From assembly GCF_042680725.1 (NCBI RefSeq), contig NZ_JBHUEK010000007.1, positions 310,001 through 374,000 on the forward strand: a stretch of DNA of 64,000 nt. Reading direction: 5' to 3'. The notes below the pieces were generated by a model that worked only from the letters and a program-made list of their open reading frames with translations, was not told where the DNA came from and made no database searches. Positions 1 to 8,201 of the stretch are shown here, in pieces. Position 1 is the stretch's first letter. Each line of letters starts with the position of its first letter. Both the position numbers and the translations under genes were made by a program. This stretch comes from Ferdinandcohnia salidurans. GTDB lineage: Bacteria > Bacillota > Bacilli > Bacillales > Bacillaceae_L.

Positions 1-171
1 ATGCGGATTGGTCCTCGTAATGTTGAGGCGGTAAAAGCAGAGCTAAAACGCTTTAACATCACGATGATTGCATCAGATATTGGTGGGAATAATGGACGAA
101 CCATTGAATTTGACCCTGAAACTGCCATCCTCAAAATCCGGACTGTCAATCAAGGAATTAAGGAAATATAG
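1..171 (+). CDS. cheD: CheD, chemoreceptor glutamine deamidase (C-terminal part)
   Basis: The window opens inside this gene; 56 residues and the stop are visible. They hold the conserved end of CheD: MRIGPRNVEAVKAEL, then IASDIGGNNGRTIEFDPETA and LKIRT. CheD deamidates glutamines on methyl-accepting chemoreceptors in the cytoplasm and works with the CheC phosphatase in the B. subtilis-type adaptation system. The catalytic Cys and His lie upstream of the window. It is followed 49 nt later by sigD, which is the order at the end of the B. subtilis fla/che operon. Confidence 0.93.
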   Translation: MRIGPRNVEAVKAELKRFNITMIASDIGGNNGRTIEFDPETAILKIRTVNQGIKEI

Positions 172-220
172 AAAGTAAAAAATATAATACATTCACAATA
201 CAAAGAAAAGGAGGAGTAGA

Positions 221-988
221 ATGTCCAGATTATCATCTACAGATCATCAAGAATATTGGCAGAAATGGACCGACTCACGAGACACAGATGCAGGGGATGC
301 CCTTGTCAGAAAATATATGCCGCTCGTTTCATATCATGTACAACGAATATCTGTTACACTTCCGAAGAGTGTAAATAAAGATGATTTAAAAAGTCTTGGG
401 ATGATTGGTTTATATGATGCACTGGAAAAATTCGATCCCTCTCGTGATTTGAAATTTGATACATATGCATCCTTTCGAATTAGAGGTGCAATACTTGACG
501 GGCTTAGAAAGGAAGATTGGTTACCTAGGAGTTCAAGGGAAAAAACAAAGAAAGTTGAAACTGCCGTTGAAAAGCTAGAACAAAATTTAATGAGAAATGC
601 CTCAATACCTGAAATAGCAGCAGAAGTCGGAATGAGCGAGGATGAAGTTTATCAAACGATTAATGAAGGCTTCTTTGCCAATGTTCTTTCTATGGACGAT
701 TACCAACATGATGACGAGGGCAGTGAAAAATCAGCATTCTCAATTAAGGATCATGCAACTTTAACGCCAGAAGAACATGTCGTAAAAAAAGAAGTAATCA
801 ATCAACTGATCAATGTTATCCAACAATTGAATGAAAAAGAGCAGCTAATTATTAGTTTATTTTATAAGGAAGAACTAACACTAACTGAAATTGGACAGGT
901 AATGGGCTTATCGACATCTAGAATATCTCAAATTCATTCAAAAGCACTTTTTAAACTGAAGGATATATTACAAAAACACATCCATTAG
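221..988 (+). CDS. sigD: RNA polymerase sigma factor SigD (FliA family)
   Basis: 255 residues, close to the usual length for sigma-D/sigma-28. Region 2 is at about residues 20-95 (YMPLVSYHVQRI, then DLKSLGMIGLYDALEKFDP and FDTYASFRIRGAILDGLR). Region 3 follows (LRKEDWLPRSSR), and region 4 near residues 205-250 carries the helix-turn-helix LTEIGQVMGLSTSRISQIHS. It directs transcription of late flagellar, chemotaxis and autolysin genes and is normally held by the anti-sigma factor FlgM. The start is an ATG 8 nt after an AAGGAGGAG ribosome binding site. It lies between cheD and swrB as in B. subtilis, so it is read from the long fla/che transcript. Confidence 0.97.
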   Translation: MSRLSSTDHQEYWQKWTDSRDTDAGDALVRKYMPLVSYHVQRISVTLPKSVNKDDLKSLGMIGLYDALEKFDPSRDLKFDTYASFRIRGAILDGLRKEDWLPRSSREKTKKVETAVEKLEQNLMRNASIPEIAAEVGMSEDEVYQTINEGFFANVLSMDDYQHDDEGSEKSAFSIKDHATLTPEEHVVKKEVINQLINVIQQLNEKEQLIISLFYKEELTLTEIGQVMGLSTSRISQIHSKALFKLKDILQKHIH

Positions 989-1065
989 AAACGTAATCAA
1001 AAGTGAAAGTACAACAAAAAGAAGATTTCAATCAATGCATTTCTTAAAAATAGGAAACGGAAGAA

Positions 1066-1380
1066 GTGAATCAATTGAGTCTAAAGTTAGTTGAATTACA
1101 AGTTGCAATCCCAAGGACACAAGATGCGGGAAAAATACATGAACAACTGATGATGCGTGGCCAGCACATGCAAAATCACATTTCTGCAGAAACCGAAAAA
1201 ATAGAGAAAAGGAACCGTACCATTGTAAACGAGAACAATAAATCAGAAAATGCACAACTACATAAGGATTCATCATCAAATACATTTTCAAAGCAAACGC
1301 CACATATGACTCAAAACCCTGAACAAGAAGAAAAAGAACAACATCCATACAAGGGTAATTTTATTGATTTCGTTGGATAG
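1066..1380 (+). CDS. Small hydrophilic protein between sigD and swrB, function unknown
   Basis: 104 residues from a GTG start with only a weak purine-rich ribosome binding site. The first 40 residues look ordered and amphipathic (LKLVELQVAIPRTQDAGKIH), and the rest is rich in Glu, Lys, Asn and Gln and probably disordered or coiled coil. It ends in a short conserved-looking tail, GNFIDFVG. I do not recognise the family. The position, 77 nt after sigD and 12 nt before swrB in the same direction, suggests co-transcription with the motility operon. B. subtilis goes directly from sigD to swrB. No transmembrane segment or signal peptide is seen. Confidence 0.75.
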   Translation: MNQLSLKLVELQVAIPRTQDAGKIHEQLMMRGQHMQNHISAETEKIEKRNRTIVNENNKSENAQLHKDSSSNTFSKQTPHMTQNPEQEEKEQHPYKGNFIDFVG

Positions 1381-1392
1381 AGGGAAATTTGA

Positions 1393-1944
1393 ATGACAAC
1401 CATTTTATTTATAATCTGCTTTGCATTACTTGCATTAGCCTTTTTTTTAATTATTCTTTTATATTTGAAAATGACACAACTAAAAGAAATTGAAATCAAA
1501 CAAGAACGGTTACTCAAAGAATTTGAAAATGTAATCACTTCATATGTAATGGAAATCAAAGAGGACAATGAAGTGTTTTTAAATAGAATTCAACAAGTTC
1601 AACAAACTCGGAACAAGTCAGAAAATAACGGAAATATCGATATCTATGAACTAGAAGGAAAGAGTAAAGAATCGATACAAATAATAGAACCGGATTTAAC
1701 AACTGAGGATATTCAAGATCTTCTACCTCCTTATGCAAATCAAAAAGAAACTGAACAAAATACTATATCAGAAATAGAATCTACACAAAAAAAAACAGAG
1801 GATACTGAAAGTAATGAAGATGTGCTTGTCAAAGACATTGATCATCTCATCAAATTAGGACTCACATATGAAAATATTGCAAAGAAATTAAATAAAGGTC
1901 AAACCGAAATTGAACTTTTACACAAATTTCGTCAAAACAACTAA
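1393..1944 (+). CDS. swrB: SwrB, swarming motility protein (YlxL)
   Basis: 183 residues. There is one N-terminal transmembrane helix (FIICFALLALAFFLIILLYL), then a long Glu/Lys-rich coiled-coil segment, and a C-terminal helix-turn-helix-like end (LIKLGLTYENIAKKLNKGQ). SwrB in B. subtilis is a single-pass membrane protein that promotes maturation of the flagellar basal body and sigma-D activity, and is needed for swarming. The middle of the protein is low-complexity and poorly conserved, so identification rests on topology, the C-terminal motif and the position between sigD and rpsB. Confidence 0.85.
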   Translation: MTTILFIICFALLALAFFLIILLYLKMTQLKEIEIKQERLLKEFENVITSYVMEIKEDNEVFLNRIQQVQQTRNKSENNGNIDIYELEGKSKESIQIIEPDLTTEDIQDLLPPYANQKETEQNTISEIESTQKKTEDTESNEDVLVKDIDHLIKLGLTYENIAKKLNKGQTEIELLHKFRQNN

Positions 1945-1950
1945 TTTTTC

Positions 1951-1979
1951 TTGATTGAAAGATTTTATTATGATATATT
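1951..1979 (+). promoter_or_regulatory. Sigma-A promoter for rpsB
   Basis: TTGATT, 17 nt spacer, TATATT. It begins right after the swrB stop and would start transcription about 15 nt before the structured rpsB leader. Confidence 0.65.
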
Positions 1980-2000
1980 AATTTTTGGTGTTATCACACA

Positions 2001-2060
2001 CGTTCGTAGATTTAAGCATTGGTGCTGTTCAAACAGTTTTGCTTAAAGATGATATGAACG
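2001..2060 (+). promoter_or_regulatory. Structured leader RNA of rpsB (putative S2 autoregulatory leader)
   Basis: The 5' untranslated region folds into a long interrupted hairpin. CGTTC (2001) pairs with GAACG (2056), TTTAAGCA (2011) pairs with TGCTTAAA (2039), and a small apical hairpin CTGT-TCAA-ACAG lies inside. It sits between the promoter at 1951 and the start codon at 2092. Ribosomal protein operons are often controlled by binding of their product to such leaders; that S2 binds here is inference. Confidence 0.5.
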
Positions 2061-2091
2061 GAGGACAAAAAACCATTAGGAGGATTTATTC

Positions 2092-2790
2092 ATGTCAGTA
2101 ATTTCTATGAAGCAATTGCTTGAAGCTGGTGTTCACTTCGGTCACCAAACTCGCCGTTGGAACCCAAAAATGAAGCGTTACATCTTTACAGAGCGTAACG
2201 GAATCTACATCATCGACCTTCAAAAAACAGTTAAGAAGGTAGAAGAAGCTTATAATTTCGTTAAGGAATTAGCTGGAAATGGTGGAACTATGCTTTTTGT
2301 TGGTACAAAAAAGCAAGCTCAAGATTCTGTAAAAGAAGAAGCTGAACGTTCTGGAATGTACTTTGTTAACCAACGTTGGTTAGGTGGTACATTAACAAAC
2401 TTTGAAACAATTCAAAAGCGTATCAAGCGTCTTAAAGACATCGAAAGAATGCAAGAAGACGGTACTTTTGACGTTTTACCTAAGAAAGAAGTTGTAGGTC
2501 TTAAGAAAGAATTAGAACGTCTTGAGAAATTCTTAGGCGGAATTAAAGATATGAAGCAATTACCAGATGCTTTATTCATCATCGACCCTCGTAAAGAGCG
2601 TATTGCTGTTGCAGAAGCACATAAATTAAACATCCCAATCGTTGGTATCGTTGATACTAACTGTGATCCAGATGAAATTGATTATGTAATCCCTGCAAAC
2701 GATGATGCAATTCGCGCAGTTAAGCTTTTAACAGGAAAAATGGCAGACGCTATCCTAGAAGCTAAACAAGGTGAAGAAACATCTGCTTAA
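2092..2790 (+). CDS. rpsB: 30S ribosomal protein S2
   Basis: 232 residues. It opens with the S2 signature MSVISMKQLLEAGVHFGHQT and RRWNPKMKRYIFTERNGIYI, and contains LFVGTKKQA, NQRWLGGTLTN and PIVGIVDTNCDPD. S2 is assembled late on the 30S subunit and contacts S1 or the mRNA exit region. The start is an ATG after AGGAGG (2080). A strong terminator follows directly, so rpsB and tsf can be separate units, although they are adjacent as in most bacteria. Confidence 0.99.
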   Translation: MSVISMKQLLEAGVHFGHQTRRWNPKMKRYIFTERNGIYIIDLQKTVKKVEEAYNFVKELAGNGGTMLFVGTKKQAQDSVKEEAERSGMYFVNQRWLGGTLTNFETIQKRIKRLKDIERMQEDGTFDVLPKKEVVGLKKELERLEKFLGGIKDMKQLPDALFIIDPRKERIAVAEAHKLNIPIVGIVDTNCDPDEIDYVIPANDDAIRAVKLLTGKMADAILEAKQGEETSA

Positions 2791-2796
2791 TGAGCG

Positions 2797-2835
2797 AAAG
2801 GTGATAAGAGGGTTATGCCTTTTATCACCTTTTTT
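2797..2835 (+). terminator. Rho-independent terminator after rpsB
   Basis: The stem AAGGTGATAAGAGG pairs with the arm around TTTTATCACCTT and is followed by a T run. Confidence 0.85.
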
Positions 2836-2944
2836 AAGAATTATATATTTTTGCGAAATAAGTCATAATAGAAACAGATTGTCTACACGATATTAAATCG
2901 TAAAAATGAAATAGTACATAGTGTTAAATAAGGAGGAAAACATA

Positions 2945-3826
2945 ATGGCAGTTACTGCACAAATGGTAAAAGAGCTCCGTGAAAAAACAGGAGCAGGAAT
3001 GATGGACTGTAAGAAGGCTCTTACAGAAACTGATGGTGATATGGAAAAAGCAATTGATTACCTTCGTGAAAAGGGTATTGCGAAAGCTGCGAAAAAAGGC
3101 GATCGCATCGCTGCAGAAGGTTTAACTTCTATTGAAGTTCAAGGTAATGAAGCAGTTATCTTAGAAGTTAACGCTGAAACAGACTTCGTTGCAAAAAATG
3201 AAGGTTTCCAAACTTTAGTAAAAGAATTAGCTGCTCATCTATTAGCGAAAAAGCCAGCTAACGTTGAAGAAGCATTAGAACAACAGATGGACAATGGTAC
3301 ATCAGTTGCTGAGCATGTAAATGCTGCAATCGCAAAAATTGGTGAAAAGCTATCACTTCGTCGTTTTGAAGTAGTAACAAAAGAAGACGGTGATGCATTT
3401 GGTGCATACCTTCACATGGGTGGACGTATCGGTGTTCTAACTGTTCTTGGTGGTACTTCAGATAGCGATGTTGCAAAGGATGTTGCAATGCACATTGCTG
3501 CTGTAAATCCTAAATATGTAACACGTGATCAAGTTTCTGCTGAAGAAGTTGAGCGTGAGCGTGAAGTGTTAACACAACAAGCATTAAATGAAGGCAAGCC
3601 TGAAAATATCGTAGCTAAAATGGTAGAAGGACGTCTTGGTAAGTTTTTCGAAGACGTATGTCTTCTTGACCAAAGCTTTGTTAAAGACCCAGATCAAAAA
3701 GTTCGTAAATTTGTCGAGTCTAAAGGTGCTACAGTGAAGAGCTTTGTTCGTTACGAAGTTGGAGAAGGTATCGAGAAGCGCCAAGATAACTTCGCTGAAG
3801 AAGTAATGAGCCAAGTGAAGAAATAA
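2945..3826 (+). CDS. tsf: Elongation factor Ts
   Basis: 293 residues. EF-Ts is the guanine nucleotide exchange factor for EF-Tu. The N-terminal UBA-like domain has LREKTGAGMMDCKKALTE, followed by the EF-Tu-contacting TDFVAKNEGF motif near residue 80 and the dimerisation core with GKFFEDVCLLDQSFVKD. I place the start at the ATG preceded by AAGGAGGAAAA; a longer frame beginning at 2921 would include the ribosome binding site itself. It is closed by its own terminator. Confidence 0.98.
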   Translation: MAVTAQMVKELREKTGAGMMDCKKALTETDGDMEKAIDYLREKGIAKAAKKGDRIAAEGLTSIEVQGNEAVILEVNAETDFVAKNEGFQTLVKELAAHLLAKKPANVEEALEQQMDNGTSVAEHVNAAIAKIGEKLSLRRFEVVTKEDGDAFGAYLHMGGRIGVLTVLGGTSDSDVAKDVAMHIAAVNPKYVTRDQVSAEEVEREREVLTQQALNEGKPENIVAKMVEGRLGKFFEDVCLLDQSFVKDPDQKVRKFVESKGATVKSFVRYEVGEGIEKRQDNFAEEVMSQVKK

Positions 3827-3835
3827 AAAGATAAC

Positions 3836-3864
3836 AGGGAACACATTATGTGTTCCCTCTTTTT
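3836..3864 (+). terminator. Rho-independent terminator after tsf
   Basis: Perfect 10-bp stem AGGGAACACA / TGTGTTCCCT with a 3-nt loop, then CTTTTT. Confidence 0.9.
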
Positions 3865-3940
3865 GAAATGTCTAGTTTTAGCGCTAGCTTTTATTTAAGC
3901 GCTAGTACTTTTTCTTTAAAAGATGGAGGTTTTTTATTCG

Positions 3941-4663
3941 ATGAGCGGTGCCAAATATAGACGTGTAGTGTTAAAATTAAGTGGGGAAGCATTAGCGGGT
4001 GAACAGGGATTTGGTATAAATCCATCTGTAATCCAGTCTGTTGCAAAACAAGTGAAAGAAATTGCTGAACTTGGAGTGGAAGTTGCTGTAGTTGTAGGTG
4101 GCGGAAACATCTGGAGAGGTAAAATTGGCAGTGAAATGGGAATGGACCGTGCAAATGCTGATTACATGGGAATGCTTGCTACAGTGATGAATTCCTTAGC
4201 GTTACAAGATAGCTTGGAGAATCAAGGAATCCAAACTCGTGTCCAAACATCTATTGAAATGCGACAAGTTGCAGAACCATACATAAGAAGAAAAGCGATT
4301 CGTCATCTTGAGAAGAAGCGAGTTGTCATTTTTGCGGCGGGTACAGGAAATCCTTATTTCTCAACTGATACAACTGCTGCTTTACGTGCTGCTGAAATTG
4401 AAGCAGAGGTTATCTTAATGGCTAAAAATAATGTTGATGGTGTGTATAGCGCTGATCCATCTATAGATAAAACAGCCGTGAAATATGAATCATTAACCTA
4501 TCTTGATGTTATTAAAGAAGGATTAGCTGTGATGGATTCCACTGCCTCTTCACTTTGCATGGACAACGATATTCCGTTAATTGTCTTTTCAATTATGGAA
4601 GAAGGAAATATTAAACGTGCCGTACTAGGAGAAAATATCGGAACAATTGTAAGGGGGAAATAA
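3941..4663 (+). CDS. pyrH: UMP kinase
   Basis: 240 residues, the standard size of bacterial UMP kinase (amino acid kinase fold). It phosphorylates UMP to UDP for pyrimidine nucleotide synthesis and works as a hexamer. Visible signatures are RVVLKLSGEAL near the start, VVVGGGNIWRG, FAAGTGNPYFSTDTTAALRA and NVDGVYSADP. The ATG at 3941 follows GGAGG with good spacing and matches the family N-terminus (MSGAKYRRVV); the ATG at 3923 lies in the ribosome binding site. frr starts 4 nt after the stop, so pyrH and frr are one unit. Confidence 0.98.
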   Translation: MSGAKYRRVVLKLSGEALAGEQGFGINPSVIQSVAKQVKEIAELGVEVAVVVGGGNIWRGKIGSEMGMDRANADYMGMLATVMNSLALQDSLENQGIQTRVQTSIEMRQVAEPYIRRKAIRHLEKKRVVIFAAGTGNPYFSTDTTAALRAAEIEAEVILMAKNNVDGVYSADPSIDKTAVKYESLTYLDVIKEGLAVMDSTASSLCMDNDIPLIVFSIMEEGNIKRAVLGENIGTIVRGK

Positions 4664-4667
4664 CTTT

Positions 4668-5225
4668 ATGGCAAATAACACGTTAAATCAAGTGAAAGAT
4701 AAAATGTCTAAAGCAGTCCAAGCATTGTCTCGTGAACTAGCAACTGTTAGAGCTGGTAGAGCGAATCCGGCAATACTTGATAAAGTTACGGTTGATTATT
4801 ATGGGGCACCTACCCCTTTAAATCAGTTAGCTTCTATTAATGTTCCTGAAGCTAGAATGCTTGTTATTCAACCATATGACAAGTCTGCATTAGGAGATAT
4901 GGAAAAAGCGATTCAAAAGGCTGATTTAGGCTTAAACCCAACAAATGATGGCACTATTATTCGTATTTCAATTCCGCCATTAACAGAAGAAAGACGTCGT
5001 GATTTGGTCAAGCTTGTTAAGAAGTATGCAGAAGAGTCAAAAGTTGCGGTTCGAAATGTTCGTCGTGATGGTAATGATGATTTGAAAAAGCTTGAGAAGA
5101 ATGGTGAAATCACAGAGGATGAATTACGTAGCCTTACAGATGATATTCAAAAATTGACAGATGAATCTATTAATAAAATTGATTCAGTTGCAAAAGAAAA
5201 AGAAAAAGAAATCATGGAAGTCTAA
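4668..5225 (+). CDS. frr: Ribosome recycling factor
   Basis: 185 residues. With EF-G it splits post-termination ribosomes. Family signatures are LATVRAGRANPAILDKV, VDYYGAPTPLNQLA, RMLVIQPYDKSA, IRISIPPLTEERRRDLVK and the C-terminal helix ending in KEKEIMEV. It is tightly coupled to pyrH and closed by a terminator. Confidence 0.99.
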   Translation: MANNTLNQVKDKMSKAVQALSRELATVRAGRANPAILDKVTVDYYGAPTPLNQLASINVPEARMLVIQPYDKSALGDMEKAIQKADLGLNPTNDGTIIRISIPPLTEERRRDLVKLVKKYAEESKVAVRNVRRDGNDDLKKLEKNGEITEDELRSLTDDIQKLTDESINKIDSVAKEKEKEIMEV

Positions 5226-5252
5226 TCCATTTCAATGTACAATATATTGTAA

Positions 5253-5286
5253 AAAGACCCTCTTACGTTTACAGGGGGTTTTTTTG
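5253..5286 (+). terminator. Rho-independent terminator after frr
   Basis: ACCCTC pairs with GGGGGT across an 11-nt loop, with flanking A and T runs. Confidence 0.8.
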
Positions 5287-5375
5287 TTAATACTGTCTAC
5301 TAATTAGTTACCTCGAACGAAACGAATGGTAAAATGAGTGAAACTCGATTGAGACGGGTGTTGGAGGACTTGTTC

Positions 5376-6137
5376 ATGTTTGGAAAATTTAAAAAGACAA
5401 AAAAGGAGCCAGTTTCTATTTCTGAAGACGAAATAGTAAAAGGGCCAATACCTAACCATATAGCAATTATCATGGACGGAAATGGGAGATGGGCAAAAAA
5501 ACGATCATTGCCACGAACCGCTGGTCACCATGAAGGAATGAAAGTAGTAAAGAGAGTAACAAAGCTTGCAAGTAGACTTGGAGTGAAGACTTTAACCGTC
5601 TACGCATTTTCAACAGAGAACTGGAAGCGTCCAGAGGATGAGGTTAATTATTTATTAAAACTTCCCCAAGAATTTATGGGCACATTTCTACCAGAGCTTA
5701 TAGAAGAAAATGTACAGGTTCGAATCATGGGGAATAAAGATGCAATACCTGCACATACTCAAAAAGCGGTAGATAAAGCGGTAAACGATACAAAGAACAA
5801 TACAGGCTTAGTATTGAATTTTGCACTTAACTACGGTGGCCGTGCAGATATCCTGGATGCGGTAAATCAGATTCTTTCAGACTATCGTGAGAAAAACCTC
5901 CACAATAAGATTGATGAAGATCTTTTTAATCAATATTTAATGAGTGCTGGTTTAGAAGATCCCGACTTATTAATTCGTACAAGCGGGGAAATTCGCTTAA
6001 GTAATTTTATGCTCTGGCAGCTTGCATACACTGAATTTTGGTTCACCGATGTATTATGGCCTGATTTTAAGGAACATCATTTATTAGAGGCCATTCATGC
6101 ATTTCAAAAGAGAGGTAGACGATTTGGTGGTATATAA
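5376..6137 (+). CDS. uppS: Undecaprenyl diphosphate synthase (isoprenyl transferase)
   Basis: 253 residues. It adds isoprene units in cis to farnesyl diphosphate to make the C55 carrier lipid for peptidoglycan and teichoic acids. The pyrophosphate-binding motif IMDGNGRWAKKR puts the catalytic Asp at about residue 34; YAFSTENWKRP, LNYGGRADI and RTSGEIRLSNFMLWQ follow. I choose the ATG at 5376, 8 nt after TTGGAGG, over the upstream ATG at 5334, which lacks a ribosome binding site. It is followed by cdsA, dxr and rseP as in most Bacilli. Confidence 0.97.
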   Translation: MFGKFKKTKKEPVSISEDEIVKGPIPNHIAIIMDGNGRWAKKRSLPRTAGHHEGMKVVKRVTKLASRLGVKTLTVYAFSTENWKRPEDEVNYLLKLPQEFMGTFLPELIEENVQVRIMGNKDAIPAHTQKAVDKAVNDTKNNTGLVLNFALNYGGRADILDAVNQILSDYREKNLHNKIDEDLFNQYLMSAGLEDPDLLIRTSGEIRLSNFMLWQLAYTEFWFTDVLWPDFKEHHLLEAIHAFQKRGRRFGGI

Positions 6138-6174
6138 CCATTACGACCAAATCGTATAAAAAAGGAATGATACA

Positions 6175-6969
6175 ATGAAACAAAGAATTATTACGGCAAT
6201 AATTGCAGCAGCAGTCTTCCTACCGATTGTTATTTTTGGTGGCGTCCCGTTTACTATTTTAGTCTATTTGATGGGAGCAATTGCGATCTTTGAGCTTTTA
6301 CGGATGAAGCAAATTAATATTGCATCAATCCCTGGCGTAATCTCTATTATATTGTTATGGGTTATTTTAGTTCCCAGTCAATACAATAATTTCTTTGAGA
6401 CCCTTCAAATTACGAAGATTGAAATAGTTCTTCTAATTGTTTTATTTATTTTAACGTATACTGTTATTTCAAAAAATAGCTTCAGCTTTGATGATGCTGG
6501 CCTTGTGATCCTGTCAGCTCTATACATAGGATTTGGTTTTTATTATATGATTGAAATAAGAGCGATGGGATTAGCATATATATTCTATGCATTCGTTGTT
6601 ATTTGGACAACCGATTCAGGTGCCTATTTTGTAGGGAGAAAGCTTGGTAAAAATAAGTTATGGCCGGAAATTAGTCCTAATAAGACCATTGAGGGCTTTG
6701 TCGGCGGTATTGTGACTGCTATTGTATTTGCATTCATTTTTAACATGATTGCAGATTTATTTGATTCCTTCTTATCACTAATTATCGTGACATTGTTTGT
6801 GTCTGTTTTTGGACAAATTGGGGATCTAGTAGAATCTGCGCTTAAAAGGCATTATAATGTGAAAGATTCTGGAACATTACTACCTGGCCATGGCGGAATA
6901 TTAGATCGATTTGACAGCATGATATTCATCCTGCCAATCCTTTATTTCTTAAGTGCAATTATTCAGTAG
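6175..6969 (+). CDS. cdsA: Phosphatidate cytidylyltransferase (CDP-diacylglycerol synthase)
   Basis: 264 residues with about eight hydrophobic segments. The CdsA signature is in the C-terminal third: PNKTIEGFVGG, then SGTLLPGHGGILDRFDSM. It makes CDP-diacylglycerol from phosphatidic acid and CTP in the membrane. This is the substrate of PgsA, encoded at 50837, and of the other phospholipid synthases. It sits 37 nt after uppS and 24 nt before dxr in one operon. Confidence 0.97.
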   Translation: MKQRIITAIIAAAVFLPIVIFGGVPFTILVYLMGAIAIFELLRMKQINIASIPGVISIILLWVILVPSQYNNFFETLQITKIEIVLLIVLFILTYTVISKNSFSFDDAGLVILSALYIGFGFYYMIEIRAMGLAYIFYAFVVIWTTDSGAYFVGRKLGKNKLWPEISPNKTIEGFVGGIVTAIVFAFIFNMIADLFDSFLSLIIVTLFVSVFGQIGDLVESALKRHYNVKDSGTLLPGHGGILDRFDSMIFILPILYFLSAIIQ

Positions 6970-6993
6970 TGGTTGTTTATTAGGAGTGAGTTT

Positions 6994-8151
6994 GTGAAAA
7001 AAGTAAGTTTATTAGGAGCTACGGGATCGATTGGGCAACAAACGTTGGATGTAATTGAACAGCATCCTGAAAAACTTCAGCTTGTAGCCATGTCAATAGG
7101 GGAAAATGTTACCCTTGGTCGACAAATTATCCAAAAGTTTTCACCGAAGCTTGTATCTGTGAAGTCAAAAGAAACATGTGAAAAATTTAAAAGTGAGTTT
7201 TCAAGTAATATCCGATTTGTCTACGGGGATGAAGGATTAATTGAGGTGGCTACTTACGATGAAGCAACCATTGTCCTAAATTCAGTAGTAGGAAGTGTGG
7301 GGCTGTTGCCTACATTAAGAGCTATCGAAGCTAAGAAGACGATTGCCCTTGCTAATAAGGAAACGTTAGTTACTGCAGGACATCTAGTAATGGATGCAGC
7401 AAATCGGAATGGGGTTCCAATTTTACCAGTAGATAGTGAACATTCGGCTATTTTTCAGTGTCTTCAAGGAGAAAAAGAAAAAAATGTCGAGAAAATCATT
7501 CTTACCGCTTCAGGTGGAAGTTTCCGTGACCGAACACGTGAAGAACTTGAGAATGTTACAATTGAGGATGCTTTAAATCATCCGAATTGGTCAATGGGTG
7601 CTAAAATTACAATTGATTCTGCGACAATGATGAATAAAGGGTTAGAAGTAATTGAAGCTCATTGGTTATTCAATCTTCCATATGAACAAATTGAAGTACT
7701 TCTTCATAAAGAAAGCATTATTCATTCAATGGTCGAGTTCCATGATAGTAGTGTCATTGCACAACTAGGTACACCGGATATGAGAGTACCCATTCAATAT
7801 GCCTTTTCATATCCAGACCGATTTCCAATGGCTGCATCAAAGGAGAGACTACGACTTTGGGAGATAGGTAAACTACATTTTTCAAAGCCCGATTTTGACA
7901 GATTTAGATGTCTTGGGTTTGCATTTCATGCCGGAAAAACAGGTGGAACCTTACCTACTGTATTAAATGCGGCAAATGAAGAGGCAGTTTCAGGGTTTCT
8001 AAATGGAAAAATCTCGTTTTTACAAATCGAAGAAATCATTGAGGGAACAATTGAGAAGCATGATACTGTACAACACCCAAGCTTAGATATCATCCAAGAG
8101 GTAGATCAACAAACACGGGTCTATGTTCGTGGATTAATAGAGAAAAAATAA
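6994..8151 (+). CDS. dxr: 1-deoxy-D-xylulose 5-phosphate reductoisomerase
   Basis: 385 residues. It catalyses the NADPH-dependent conversion of DXP to MEP, the committed step of the non-mevalonate isoprenoid pathway, and so feeds uppS in the same operon. The NADPH-binding GATGSIGQQTLDVI is at the N-terminus, followed by ALANKETLV, the metal-binding VDSEHSAIFQC and TASGGSFRD. The GTG at 6994 follows AGGAGTGAG with 7-nt spacing and gives the family start (VKKVSLLGATGS); a TTG at 6973 in the same frame lacks a ribosome binding site. Confidence 0.97.
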   Translation: MKKVSLLGATGSIGQQTLDVIEQHPEKLQLVAMSIGENVTLGRQIIQKFSPKLVSVKSKETCEKFKSEFSSNIRFVYGDEGLIEVATYDEATIVLNSVVGSVGLLPTLRAIEAKKTIALANKETLVTAGHLVMDAANRNGVPILPVDSEHSAIFQCLQGEKEKNVEKIILTASGGSFRDRTREELENVTIEDALNHPNWSMGAKITIDSATMMNKGLEVIEAHWLFNLPYEQIEVLLHKESIIHSMVEFHDSSVIAQLGTPDMRVPIQYAFSYPDRFPMAASKERLRLWEIGKLHFSKPDFDRFRCLGFAFHAGKTGGTLPTVLNAANEEAVSGFLNGKISFLQIEEIIEGTIEKHDTVQHPSLDIIQEVDQQTRVYVRGLIEKK

Positions 8152-8201
8152 AGATTTAGATACACTTTTTATAGTCAATCTAACAAAAGGTGGTTAAATA
8201 T

